Assembly (NCBI GenBank): GCA_003210775.1
Contig: QCUI01000001.1
Location: 40,813 to 104,812, forward strand
Direction: 5' to 3'
DNA from: Synechococcus sp. AG-679-A04
GTDB taxonomy: Bacteria; Cyanobacteriota; Cyanobacteriia; PCC-6307; Cyanobiaceae
DNA length: 64,000 nucleotides
A program made the position numbers and the translations under genes. The notes below the pieces were generated by a model. It saw only the letters and a program-made list of their open reading frames with translations, made no database searches and was not told the origin of the DNA. This document shows, one piece after another, positions 53,827 to 62,656 of this stretch (positions are counted from its first letter, which is position 1; each line of letters starts with the position of its first letter).

Positions 53827-55038
53827 ATGGAAAGACTTTTGAAATTTTCTTGCAGCTTACTTGCTGCCGGAGCTGTATTGAGTATCCTACCATTAGCATC
53901 AATTGCCCAGCAGCTACCGGAAGTTAAAGTCGAACTTTCTAGGCAATCGCAACCTCTGCCGCTTAAACAGCGTGCGGAGATCATATACGACGCTTATATA
54001 CTAGGACCAGGCGATGGGCTTCAAATTGAGTTGCTTGATCTGCCCGAACTAAGCGGCACCTTTTCGATAGGTCCCGACGGTACCCTCTACTTACCACGAC
54101 TGCGCGCCCTCTACGTCGAAGGTCTCACAGTAGAAGAGCTTCGTTATTTCCTCACTCAACAATTCAGCACCTACGTGCGCGAACCACAGGTTTATGTGAG
54201 GCCTGTGGTGTACCGCCCGATCCGTATTTATGTCGGCGGAGAGGTCAAAAGGCCTGGTTATTACACCTTGAGTGGAAACACCAAGCTTTCTGCACTCTCC
54301 ACATCAGCAGAGACCACTCAGCTCCAGACTGGTAACGCAACATCCACTGGCCGACCAGGCATAGGCCAAGTCCCTGGAGGTGCTCCATCAGGAGCAGGAG
54401 GTAGCGGCCTGAGCACCTTTGGAGCTGTGTTTCCCACAGTTTTCGACGCAATCCGCACGGCACAAGGCATCACCCCCTTCTCCAACCTTTCCAAGGTCCA
54501 AGTCACTCGCAGACGTGCTCTTGGTCTTGGTGGAGGCCGCATTCGCACCAACCTCAATTTCCTTTCCCTGATCACCGAAGGTAACGAGTCTCAAAACATT
54601 CGCCTGTTTGATGGCGACGTAGTGAGTGTGAGCAAAAGCAACGTGGTAATGAGAGAACAACTCCTTAAGGCTGGGCAAACCAACCTCAGCCCCCAATTCA
54701 TGAACGTGTTCGTGAGCGGACGCGTGAAACAACCTGGTGGTGTAGTTGTACCCCAAGGCTCCGTGCTTAATCAAGCCATCGCTCTAGCTGGTGGCCCCAA
54801 GCTGCTGAGAGGGAAAGTTGAGTTCATTCGCTTTACCCGAGAAGGAGAAATTGATCGGAGAATTTTTGGATACAACCCTGGAGCGCCTGCAGATGCCCCC
54901 AACAACCCTGTTTTAATGGCCGGTGATTTGATCACCATTCGCGAATCGCCTCTCAGCGCAACAGCAACTGTTCTCAACGAGTTCACAGCACCAGTTGTCG
55001 GGATCTATTCAGTCTACGCAATCTTCAATAACTTCTGA
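53827..55038 (+). CDS. polysaccharide export protein (Wza/KpsD-like, outer membrane)
   Basis: A protein of about 403 residues starting MERLLKFSCSLLAAGAVLSI, a signal peptide with cleavage likely after ASIA. The mature part has the polysaccharide export domain (YILGPGDGLQIELLDLPELSG, FSIGPDGTLYLPRL, VEGLTVEELRY) and two SLBB-type repeats (IRIYVGGEVKRPGYYTL and MNVFVSGRVKQPGGVVVPQG). This is the Wza/KpsD layout, an outer-membrane channel for the finished polymer. I moved the start from 53722 to 53827 because the signal peptide begins there. The gene opens the export operon and is three bases from the Wzz-like gene. Confidence 0.92.
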   Translation: MERLLKFSCSLLAAGAVLSILPLASIAQQLPEVKVELSRQSQPLPLKQRAEIIYDAYILGPGDGLQIELLDLPELSGTFSIGPDGTLYLPRLRALYVEGLTVEELRYFLTQQFSTYVREPQVYVRPVVYRPIRIYVGGEVKRPGYYTLSGNTKLSALSTSAETTQLQTGNATSTGRPGIGQVPGGAPSGAGGSGLSTFGAVFPTVFDAIRTAQGITPFSNLSKVQVTRRRALGLGGGRIRTNLNFLSLITEGNESQNIRLFDGDVVSVSKSNVVMREQLLKAGQTNLSPQFMNVFVSGRVKQPGGVVVPQGSVLNQAIALAGGPKLLRGKVEFIRFTREGEIDRRIFGYNPGAPADAPNNPVLMAGDLITIRESPLSATATVLNEFTAPVVGIYSVYAIFNNF

Positions 55039-55041
55039 TTC

Positions 55042-56748
55042 ATGAAGAACTTCAATACCAAATCTTCAAACACAAATAGTACTCCCAAGGAAGATGATAT
55101 TGACTTACGGCAAATTGGTGGGACACTACTCCGCCAAAAGCGCCTAATCGGAATTGTCGCTGGATCTGCGCTTATACTTTCCACTCTGTATGCTTTTACC
55201 ACAAAGCCAGTTTGGGAAGGTCAGTTTCAAATTGTGCTTCAAAATAATGAACTACTCTCAGGTGGCTCAGCATCCCTGCTTGAAAGCAATCCTGGCATTG
55301 CCGATTTGATCGGCACCGGTGGTGGTAAGAGTCAGTTGGAAACCGAGGTGAAGATTCTCGAGAGTCCTTCGGTACTCAAACCCGTTTTCGATTTCGTTAA
55401 AGCCAGCAAGGCTACAGCTGGAGAAGATGTCAGCGATTGGCGCTACTCAAGTTGGATTGGCAATTTAACGATCGAACTCGCCCAGGGGACCTCTGTACTA
55501 GAAATCGCCTACCGCGACACCCAAAAAGACTTGATCCTCCCCGTTATTGATCGCATCTCTAAGGCCTATCAGGCTTATTCAGACCGCGATCGCACACGAG
55601 GACTGAATAGCGCTGTTGCATACCTCGAGCAACAGATTAGTAAGCTCAATTTCGAAGCCAACGCTTCCATGCGAGCCGCTCAAGCCTATGGCCTTGCCAA
55701 TGATCTTGCCGTCCAAGATGGCATAGCAGCCAATTCTACCACTAAATCAGGGGCAAGCACGGAATCATCTATTGAAATCAGTCGTGATGTCGCTCAAAAT
55801 AGAGTGAATTCACTTCAGCAACAGCTGAAAGAAGCAAAATCTATTGGCGAAGCTCGTGTTTACGTAGCCCCTCAGCTGCAAGCAAACATTGCGCTTTATG
55901 GCCAACTCCAAGCCATCGAAGCAGATCTCCAAGAAAAATCTTCACTGCTACTGCCGAATGATCCGAGCATTCGCGCTCTACAACGTCAACGCAAATCACT
56001 GACAGAGGTTATCAATCAGCAAACAGTCGGCCTATTAACAGGAGAGCTACAAACAGCTCAAGCTCAACTTGCTTCACTGAATCGACCCCACGAAGTCATT
56101 ATAAAGCATCGTGAATTGGTGAGAAAAGCCTTCCGCGATGAAAGAACAATTGCTGAGTTGGAAGTCCAACTTCAATCGATTCAACTGGAACAAGCGAGGC
56201 AAGGTGAACCCTGGGAGCTGATCTCAAAACCCACATTGCTGGACTCGCCCGTCGCACCAAATAAAAAGAGAATCATGGCCCTTGGGTTGTTAGCAGGCTT
56301 ATTCGCTGGAAGCGGTGCTGCACTTATTGTGAATCGACTCACCGGGCTGGTGTTTAGTCACGATGAGCTCAAGGAACTGCTGCCTTGCCCGCTGCTGAAG
56401 CACCTTTCCGCTTTTACTCCTAACAGCTGGCATGACGCCGCTGATCTGCTAGCCAATGGACCACTTGACGTATCCGCCAATGGACCAATCGCTCTAATAC
56501 CTGTTGGCAATGTGCCTAGCGATCAGCTAAAGCGTTTCAGTAGCGAACTAAATAATTCCCTTGGGAACCGTGAACTGCTGGTCAGCCGTGATCTACGTCA
56601 AACCAGCCGTTGTGCTACCCAGCTGCTAATCACAGCACCGGGAGTTGTTACTCGCACTCAGCTCTCCCAACTGAACCAAAAACTTGCACTACAAGGCAAA
56701 CCAATGGCTGGTTGGGTTTTGCTCGATCCTGCACTGGAGCTGAGTTGA
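55042..56748 (+). CDS. Wzz-like polysaccharide copolymerase (chain-length determinant)
   Basis: A 568-residue inner-membrane protein. The Wzz domain begins DDIDLRQIGGTLLRQKRLIGIVAG with TM1 at about residues 35-53. A long periplasmic part rich in Glu/Gln/Leu/Ala follows, likely coiled coil (about residues 185-385). A second membrane segment near RIMALGLLAGLFAGSGAALIV (about 410-430) comes before a cytoplasmic C-terminal domain without a Walker A motif. This is the cyanobacterial Wzc-like layout with a degenerate kinase-like tail. It would control polymer length and link polymerase to the Wza-like channel. Its stop shares one base with the next start. Confidence 0.88.
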   Translation: MKNFNTKSSNTNSTPKEDDIDLRQIGGTLLRQKRLIGIVAGSALILSTLYAFTTKPVWEGQFQIVLQNNELLSGGSASLLESNPGIADLIGTGGGKSQLETEVKILESPSVLKPVFDFVKASKATAGEDVSDWRYSSWIGNLTIELAQGTSVLEIAYRDTQKDLILPVIDRISKAYQAYSDRDRTRGLNSAVAYLEQQISKLNFEANASMRAAQAYGLANDLAVQDGIAANSTTKSGASTESSIEISRDVAQNRVNSLQQQLKEAKSIGEARVYVAPQLQANIALYGQLQAIEADLQEKSSLLLPNDPSIRALQRQRKSLTEVINQQTVGLLTGELQTAQAQLASLNRPHEVIIKHRELVRKAFRDERTIAELEVQLQSIQLEQARQGEPWELISKPTLLDSPVAPNKKRIMALGLLAGLFAGSGAALIVNRLTGLVFSHDELKELLPCPLLKHLSAFTPNSWHDAADLLANGPLDVSANGPIALIPVGNVPSDQLKRFSSELNNSLGNRELLVSRDLRQTSRCATQLLITAPGVVTRTQLSQLNQKLALQGKPMAGWVLLDPALELS

Positions 56749-57932
56749 TGAGGCGAAAGCTGCGTTTTGATTTGGCTTGTTGCCGCAGTATCCCTGCAAT
56801 AGTTCTGATCGCACTCGGAACACAAGTCGAAGCTCAGCCCATCCAGTGGGAAGTGGTTGGTTCAGAACCTGCAAGACAAGACAACCAACCAGTTCTTTGG
56901 AGCGATCTACCGCCACCACCACCCCTACCTCCCATCAATCAAAACGTCATCGTTTGGACGGAAATCGACGAGCCGAAAGAACTTGAGCTTCGGTCTAATC
57001 AAATTGCCTGGGAGGAACTACCTGAACAATATTCCAATTTGCCTGATGAAGAAATTGCTGAACAACCTTCACCAGGCCAAATACAGCCTGTACTGATCAC
57101 ACCACCACCGCTTCAGGCTCTGGATCGCTCGGTTGCCTTTCAAAGTGGCTTTGTAGGCCCAGATATCAGCGTGAACATTCCCAATGGTTTGCGCTGGTCG
57201 GAACGTTGGTTTGGAAGTGCATCACTTCGAGGACAAAGCCGCCGTCAAATCGATAGTTCCTTTTACAAATGGAATGGAGGAGATGCCGTCGCGATTGTGC
57301 ATGCCAATATTATCCAAGCAGGTAGCTGGAGCTTTGGTGTTAATACCTCTATTAGAAGCGTCAATCCGACACAGTCGGGTGCTGGAAGTAGCACTCAAAT
57401 AGGAGAGGGTGTCTCCAGTGGCTTCAGAGTAGCTAGAGCAATCGGTGATACTGGAGGCATCGCTTTTGGCGGAGAACAGGTTGTCCAATGGGATGACAAA
57501 ACAGACACTGGAAGGAACTTGTACCTAATGGCTACAAAGGGTTGGTGGCTCGGTAATCAGGGCAACGACTATCCACTATTTATTGCTAACGGTGGATTTG
57601 GTACAGGACGCTATGCCAACGACAACATTCTGACCCCATGGATCAATCCAATTCGATTTGCCTGCATCAATAATTTTGAGAATCGCACACGCACATATTC
57701 TGTGGACAATGATCTCTGCTGGAGTCCGATCGGATCATTGAGCCTGGTCCTCAATGACTACCTCAGCTCATTTGTGGAATATCGAAGCGGCACAGGAACA
57801 GTTGCCGGATCAGTATCAATGTCAGATGGCATACCCTTGCGTTTCACTTGGGGTGTTGACTTTGCCTTCAGGAATGAAGTTCTTCCAGCCGATGAATTGA
57901 GATGGGTGTTCAGAGCAAGCGTTGGCTTTTAA
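56748..57932 (+). CDS. secreted/outer-membrane protein with proline-rich N-terminus, unknown function
   Basis: A protein of about 394 residues beginning MRRKLRFDLACCRSIPAIVL, a signal peptide likely cleaved near VEAQPIQ. A repeated motif of the form (I/V)xWxE(L/I/V) plus a proline-rich stretch (LPPPPPLPPINQ) fills the next ~120 residues. The C-terminal ~250 residues have alternating beta-type sequence, and the protein ends in WVFRASVGF, with the terminal Phe common in outer-membrane barrels. It follows the Wzz-like gene with a TGATG overlap, so it is part of the export operon. I do not recognise a family; an outer-membrane partner of the exporter is a guess from position. Confidence 0.75.
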   Translation: MRRKLRFDLACCRSIPAIVLIALGTQVEAQPIQWEVVGSEPARQDNQPVLWSDLPPPPPLPPINQNVIVWTEIDEPKELELRSNQIAWEELPEQYSNLPDEEIAEQPSPGQIQPVLITPPPLQALDRSVAFQSGFVGPDISVNIPNGLRWSERWFGSASLRGQSRRQIDSSFYKWNGGDAVAIVHANIIQAGSWSFGVNTSIRSVNPTQSGAGSSTQIGEGVSSGFRVARAIGDTGGIAFGGEQVVQWDDKTDTGRNLYLMATKGWWLGNQGNDYPLFIANGGFGTGRYANDNILTPWINPIRFACINNFENRTRTYSVDNDLCWSPIGSLSLVLNDYLSSFVEYRSGTGTVAGSVSMSDGIPLRFTWGVDFAFRNEVLPADELRWVFRASVGF

Positions 57933-58072
57933 TTTTAATTCAAACAAACTAATATGGAAGTCAACGTACCTTCGATCTCTAATCGCTCAAAGCTTTTCTA
58001 ATTCACAGAATATCTAGGTTGAATGCTTTAAGAGAATCAAGGATGGCTTTACTTTTTGCATAAGTTACTCTG

Positions 58073-59362
58073 CTAATCACGCAAAATAACCAGGACAGAT
58101 TCCCAGTCTGACAATAAAAGATGATGTTCGATATTATCAGATTGGAGAGATTTCAATAACATTATATCAGCTTTTGCCTCCTGATCTCCGATAATGACAG
58201 CCCATGCAGCACCACTGCGATCTGCCCGCTTGAACTGCTTACTGAAGGCGGCACCAGATGGATCCAGTTCCACTGACAATCCTGCGCCTCGAAGTTGTCG
58301 AGCCAGCACCAAAGCACAAGTTTCTGCTTGTTCACCGCGATTAACAATAAATATGTCAGGAGATTTTCTTGCTGTGAGCCGTGCAGCAAATCCATCGGAA
58401 TCTGCAGCCGCGGCAGCCTCTAGCACCAGTAACAGACGCTCCATGCCTAGGGCCCAGCCAATAGAGGGCGTAACCGGGCCACCAAGCTGATGAACCAAGC
58501 CGTCATACCGACCTCCACCACAGACAGTGGCTTGAGCACCGAGCTGATTACTGGTGATCTCAAAAGCGGTATGACCGTAGTAGTCGAGTCCACGCACGAG
58601 ACGTTCATTAATAGAGAAGGGAATTCCCATGGCAACAAGAAAACTCTGCACCGCTTCAAAACGCTGTGCACTGTCATCACAGAGAGCATCAAGCAGCGTG
58701 GGTGCTTCTGAAAGCAACTCCTGGGTCTGCGGATTCTTGCTGTCGAGGATGCGCAAAGGGTTGGTGGTGAGACGTTGCCGCGAATCAGCATCCAGATGGT
58801 CGGACCGAGCTTCAAGCCATGCGACCAGCTGATCGCGATACCTCTGACGATCCTCTGTTGTTCCGAGGCTATTGATCTGAAGATCAAGGCCAATCACCCC
58901 GAGGGATGCCAACAAATCCCAGGCCAGAACAATCACCTCTGCATCGCTACGAGCAGAACTGACGCCCAGCCACTCCACACCAATCTGATGAAACTGACGC
59001 TGACGACCAGCCTGAGGACGCTCGTAACGAAACATCGGTCCGACATACCAAAGCTTCTGAGGTCCTTGGCTGAGCAGACCATGCTGAACTGCAGCGCGAA
59101 CCACGGAAGCCGTTCCTTCAGGTCGCAAGGTGCAGGAACGATCGCCTCGATCTTGGAAGCTGTACATCTCTTTACCCACTACATCAGTGGCCTCACCAAT
59201 CCCCCTTGCGAACAGTTCGGTGACCTCAAGAAGCGGCGTCCGAATCTCATTAAACCCAGAGCGCCCAAAATGCGCTCTAACCACTGCTTCCACCGCCTGC
59301 CAACGATGTGTCTGGGCGGGCATCAGATCAACCATGCCGCGCAGGCTCTGCAGCTGAGTCAC
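58073..59362 (-). CDS. hisS: histidyl-tRNA synthetase
   Basis: A 429-residue class II aminoacyl-tRNA synthetase. It starts [12 protein letters not shown], has the motif 2 region [22 protein letters not shown], the His-specific [13 protein letters not shown] and motif 3 [13 protein letters not shown]. The C-terminal anticodon-binding domain follows ([23 protein letters not shown]). It charges tRNA-His. The start is a GTG at 59362. It is divergent from galE with a 76-bp gap and convergent with the export operon across a 140-bp gap without a clear terminator hairpin. Confidence 0.97.
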   Translation of the reverse strand: MTQLQSLRGMVDLMPAQTHRWQAVEAVVRAHFGRSGFNEIRTPLLEVTELFARGIGEATDVVGKEMYSFQDRGDRSCTLRPEGTASVVRAAVQHGLLSQGPQKLWYVGPMFRYERPQAGRQRQFHQIGVEWLGVSSARSDAEVIVLAWDLLASLGVIGLDLQINSLGTTEDRQRYRDQLVAWLEARSDHLDADSRQRLTTNPLRILDSKNPQTQELLSEAPTLLDALCDDSAQRFEAVQSFLVAMGIPFSINERLVRGLDYYGHTAFEITSNQLGAQATVCGGGRYDGLVHQLGGPVTPSIGWALGMERLLLVLEAAAAADSDGFAARLTARKSPDIFIVNRGEQAETCALVLARQLRGAGLSVELDPSGAAFSKQFKRADRSGAAWAVIIGDQEAKADIMLLKSLQSDNIEHHLLLSDWESVLVILRD

Positions 59363-59438
59363 GCAATCCTCGAAACCGCTGACCAGTCTGCCCCTCGGCT
59401 AACGCTCAAGCGAAAATCTTTGCCATAGGGTCAAGCCA

Positions 59439-60509
59439 ATGACACAACTACTGCTTACCGGAGGCGCAGGATTCATCGGCAGTCACACCTGTCTGGTGCT
59501 GCTGCAAGAAGGTCACAACCTGATTGTTCTGGATGACCACAGCAACAGCTCTCCGGTTGCTCTGGAGAGGGTGGCAACACTGTCCGGGCTATCGGCTTCT
59601 GCAGAAAGCAGCACAGAACGATTGCAGCTCATCCAAGGCGACATCCGAGACAGCACTTGTCTGGGAAAGGTGTTCATCGACGCCCGCAATGCTGGCAAGC
59701 CGATCGAAGCCGTCATTCATTTCGCCGGGCTAAAAGCCGTTGGTGAATCGGTGCGTGAACCGCTTCGCTACTGGGACGTGAATCTGACTGGTAGCCGCTG
59801 TCTGCTAGCTGCCATGAACGCCAATGACTGCCGCACCTTGGTGTTCAGCAGCAGCGCCACGCTGTATGGCTACCCAAAAGACGTACCGATCCCAGAGACA
59901 GCGCCTATTAAGCCAATCAACCCCTACGGCCACTCCAAGGCTGCAGTTGAACAGCTGCTGCACGATCTGGCCGCCAGTGCTCCCAACCAATGGCGCATTG
60001 CCTGCCTGCGTTATTTCAATCCCGTGGGAGCGCACCCGAGCGGCAAGATCGGAGAAGATCCGCTGGGTACCCCCAACAACCTGTTCCCCTTCGTGAGTCA
60101 GGTGGCCGTGGGCAGGCGCACATCTCTTCAAGTCTTTGGAGGCGATTGGCCCACCAAGGACGGCACTGGTGTGCGTGATTACATCCACGTGATGGATCTG
60201 GCGGAAGGCCACCGCGCTGCCATCGACTGCCTGCTCGCTGAACCAGCACAACTGCTCACCCTCAATCTGGGCAGTGGCCAGGGTGCCTCTGTAGTGGAGG
60301 TGGTGCGTGCCTTTGAACGCGCTAGCGGTTGCCAAGTGCCCTACGAGGTTGTGGCTCGGCGAGCAGGTGATGCAGCCATCACCGTTGCCGATCCCTCGTT
60401 GGCTCTTCAACGGCTCGGCTGGCGAACGCAGCGCAGCCTCGACGACATCTGCCGTGACGGCTGGGCCTGGCAATCGGCCAATCCATCGGGCTACAGCGAT
60501 CAACAATGA
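59439..60509 (+). CDS. galE: UDP-glucose 4-epimerase
   Basis: A 356-residue SDR starting LLLTGGAGFIGSHTCLVLLQEG, with FAGLKAVGESVREPLRYWDVN, the STS-like SSSATLYGYP strand, the YGHSKAAVEQLL Tyr/Lys pair and LRYFNPVGAHPSG. These are GalE hallmarks. It interconverts UDP-glucose and UDP-galactose for surface glycans and glycolipids. Its stop overlaps the next gene's start by four bases (ATGA), although that gene is unrelated in function. Located at the edge of the glycan region. Confidence 0.95.
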   Translation: MTQLLLTGGAGFIGSHTCLVLLQEGHNLIVLDDHSNSSPVALERVATLSGLSASAESSTERLQLIQGDIRDSTCLGKVFIDARNAGKPIEAVIHFAGLKAVGESVREPLRYWDVNLTGSRCLLAAMNANDCRTLVFSSSATLYGYPKDVPIPETAPIKPINPYGHSKAAVEQLLHDLAASAPNQWRIACLRYFNPVGAHPSGKIGEDPLGTPNNLFPFVSQVAVGRRTSLQVFGGDWPTKDGTGVRDYIHVMDLAEGHRAAIDCLLAEPAQLLTLNLGSGQGASVVEVVRAFERASGCQVPYEVVARRAGDAAITVADPSLALQRLGWRTQRSLDDICRDGWAWQSANPSGYSDQQ

Positions 60510-62644
60510 GCAGTCTTGTGCTGGCGGGTGGCGGGCACAGTCATGCACTGGTCTTGCGGCGCTGGGCCATGAAGCCAAGCAAGCGCCCCCATCAACTGAT
60601 CACGCTGGTGAGCCGCACGAGTACCGCCTTGTATTCAGGCATGGTGCCTGGGCTGATTGCAGGGGTCTATCAACGCGACCAGGCGGCAGTCGACCTGCGC
60701 GACTTGGCCGATCAGGCCGGCGTGGCGCTGGTGGTGGCCGAGATCACCGGTCTGGATCTCCAAAACCAGCAACTGCAACTGAATCAACGCCCGGCACTCC
60801 CCTACGAGCACCTCAGCCTCAACCTGGGCGCCGTGACGTCAAACAGCCCAGCGCCAACTGGAGGACTGGTGCCGATCAAACCGCTGGAACCAGCTCTTGC
60901 CTTTCTGGCCAACCAGGACGAACAAATGGGCAAACCAGCTGTTGCAAGCTCGCCGTTTCAGGTGGTGGGCAGCGGCCTGGCCGCAGTGGAGACGGTCATG
61001 GCTCTCAGGCAGCGCTGGCCTAGGCGTCCTCTTGTGCTGCGCATCCACCCGGCAAAGCTAAAACCAGCGCTGAAAAGGGCCCTGCAAGAAGCATCCATCC
61101 AGCTCATTGAAACGCGCAACCTCGATCACACCAATCAGCTTGAAACCGCTGCAGGGCTGCTTTGCACCGGTAGCCAAGCACCCCAGTGGCTGACCTCCAG
61201 CGGCCTGCCCTGCTGCCCAAGCAGCGGCCGCATCCGCACCGAGAGCAGCTTGCAGGTGATCGGACAGCCCAGGCTCTTTGCCGCAGGCGACTGCGCTGTG
61301 ATCAAGGCTCACCCCCGCGCCCCTTCTGGTGTCTGGGCCGTTCGAGCCGCCGCGCCATTGGCCCGCAACCTGGAAGCAGCCTGCGAAGCACGCCCTTTAC
61401 GACGCTGGCGCCCCCAACGCCAGGCACTGCAACTGCTGGGCGGGTTCAACAAGGGGCAAGCCACAGCCTGGGCACTACGGGGCTCAGCTCTGCTCGGCCC
61501 TCACCCCCTGCTGTGGCGCTGGAAAACGACGATTGATGCGCGCTTCATGGCGATGTTTCGACGCAGCAGATCCATGGACAGCGCCGAAACAATGGCCTGC
61601 AGGGGCTGTGCGGCAAAGCTTCCTGCTGGGCCCCTGGAGAGTGCTCTGCAGCAGGCCGGCATCGCAGCGCTGGGAACAGATCCTGAAGATGCTGCAGTGC
61701 TGCCGGTGAGTATTGCCGGGAGCACTACGGCAGTGCTGCAAAGCGTGGATGGTTTTCCAGCCCTGGTCAGTGATGCCTGGCTGAACGGACGACTTACGGC
61801 CCTGCATGCCTGCTCCGATCTCTGGGCCTGCGGCGCGCGCGTGCTGGCTGCCCAGGCCGTGGTCACGCTGCCCCAAACCAGCGAACCAATCCAAGAGACC
61901 CTGCTAGCCCAGACCCTGGCAGGCATCCGCTCAGCGTTGGATCCGCAGGGTGCCCAGCTGATCGGTGGTCACACGTTGGAGGCCCGCGACGGCCTCGCCC
62001 AACCGCCCCTCAGCCGGGCTGTTCAGGTGACATTGAGTGTCAGCGGCCAAGCCCATGAACGGTTCTGGCCCAAGGCAGGTCTACAGGCCGGAGACCGACT
62101 GCTCCTAAGCCGGCCGCTAGGAACAGGGGTGCTGTTCGCCGCGGCCATGACCGGTGCTGCTCCAGCTCCAGCTCTGGATTTAGCTCTCGAACAAATGGGC
62201 ACGAGCCAGCACGTCTTGCTGGAGGGGCTTCTGGATCTGGAAACCGAGCATCCAAACGCCGTCCATGCGACGACCGACATCACCGGCTTCGGGCTGCTGG
62301 GCCATCTGGGCGAAATGCTGAGCAATCCGAGCCTGAACGTGGTGATCAACGGCCCCGAGATCCCAGCACTCCCAGGAGCTCTTTCGCTACTGGCCAAGGG
62401 CTATGCGAGCAGCCTGGCCCCCGCCAACCGCCGAGCCTGGGGCTTGCTGGACAACGGCTCAGTGAATCTGCAGCTGGCCGGAATCGATCCAGGCAGCAAG
62501 CAACATCAAGCCCTGCTTGAACTGCTGGTGGATCCACAGACCTGCGGACCGCTGCTGATCAGCGTGCAAGCCGACATCGCTCATCAGCTGACTTCTCAGC
62601 CTCAAAGCCCCTGGACAGACATCGGCAGCGTGGAAAAGCTCTGA
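60506..62644 (+). CDS. selD: selenide, water dikinase fused to an NADH-dehydrogenase-like domain
   Basis: A 712-residue fusion. The first ~350 residues are a pyridine-nucleotide-disulfide/NDH-2-like flavoprotein (SSLVLAGGGHSHALVLRRW, the GSGLAAVETVMALRQRW site, LFAAGDCAVI). From about residue 360 the protein is a SelD: CRGCAAKLPAGPLESALQQAG near 365 with the active Cys and Lys, then TDPEDAAVL, LIGGHTLEARDGL and TTDITGFGLLGHLGEM. SelD makes selenophosphate from selenide and ATP. The active site has Cys, not selenocysteine, since no in-frame TGA is used. The flavin domain may reduce the selenium donor (inferred). This fusion is known from cyanobacteria. Confidence 0.93.
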   Translation: MSSLVLAGGGHSHALVLRRWAMKPSKRPHQLITLVSRTSTALYSGMVPGLIAGVYQRDQAAVDLRDLADQAGVALVVAEITGLDLQNQQLQLNQRPALPYEHLSLNLGAVTSNSPAPTGGLVPIKPLEPALAFLANQDEQMGKPAVASSPFQVVGSGLAAVETVMALRQRWPRRPLVLRIHPAKLKPALKRALQEASIQLIETRNLDHTNQLETAAGLLCTGSQAPQWLTSSGLPCCPSSGRIRTESSLQVIGQPRLFAAGDCAVIKAHPRAPSGVWAVRAAAPLARNLEAACEARPLRRWRPQRQALQLLGGFNKGQATAWALRGSALLGPHPLLWRWKTTIDARFMAMFRRSRSMDSAETMACRGCAAKLPAGPLESALQQAGIAALGTDPEDAAVLPVSIAGSTTAVLQSVDGFPALVSDAWLNGRLTALHACSDLWACGARVLAAQAVVTLPQTSEPIQETLLAQTLAGIRSALDPQGAQLIGGHTLEARDGLAQPPLSRAVQVTLSVSGQAHERFWPKAGLQAGDRLLLSRPLGTGVLFAAAMTGAAPAPALDLALEQMGTSQHVLLEGLLDLETEHPNAVHATTDITGFGLLGHLGEMLSNPSLNVVINGPEIPALPGALSLLAKGYASSLAPANRRAWGLLDNGSVNLQLAGIDPGSKQHQALLELLVDPQTCGPLLISVQADIAHQLTSQPQSPWTDIGSVEKL

Positions 62645-62656
62645 GTCAAAACGACA

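Noticed and set aside
54245..54986. Minus-strand frames opposite the Wza-like gene
   Set aside because: They are antisense shadows of a well supported export protein.
59805..60578. 257-codon minus-strand frame opposite galE
   Set aside because: Antisense to galE with full SDR motifs on the plus strand; GC-rich codon bias explains the openness.
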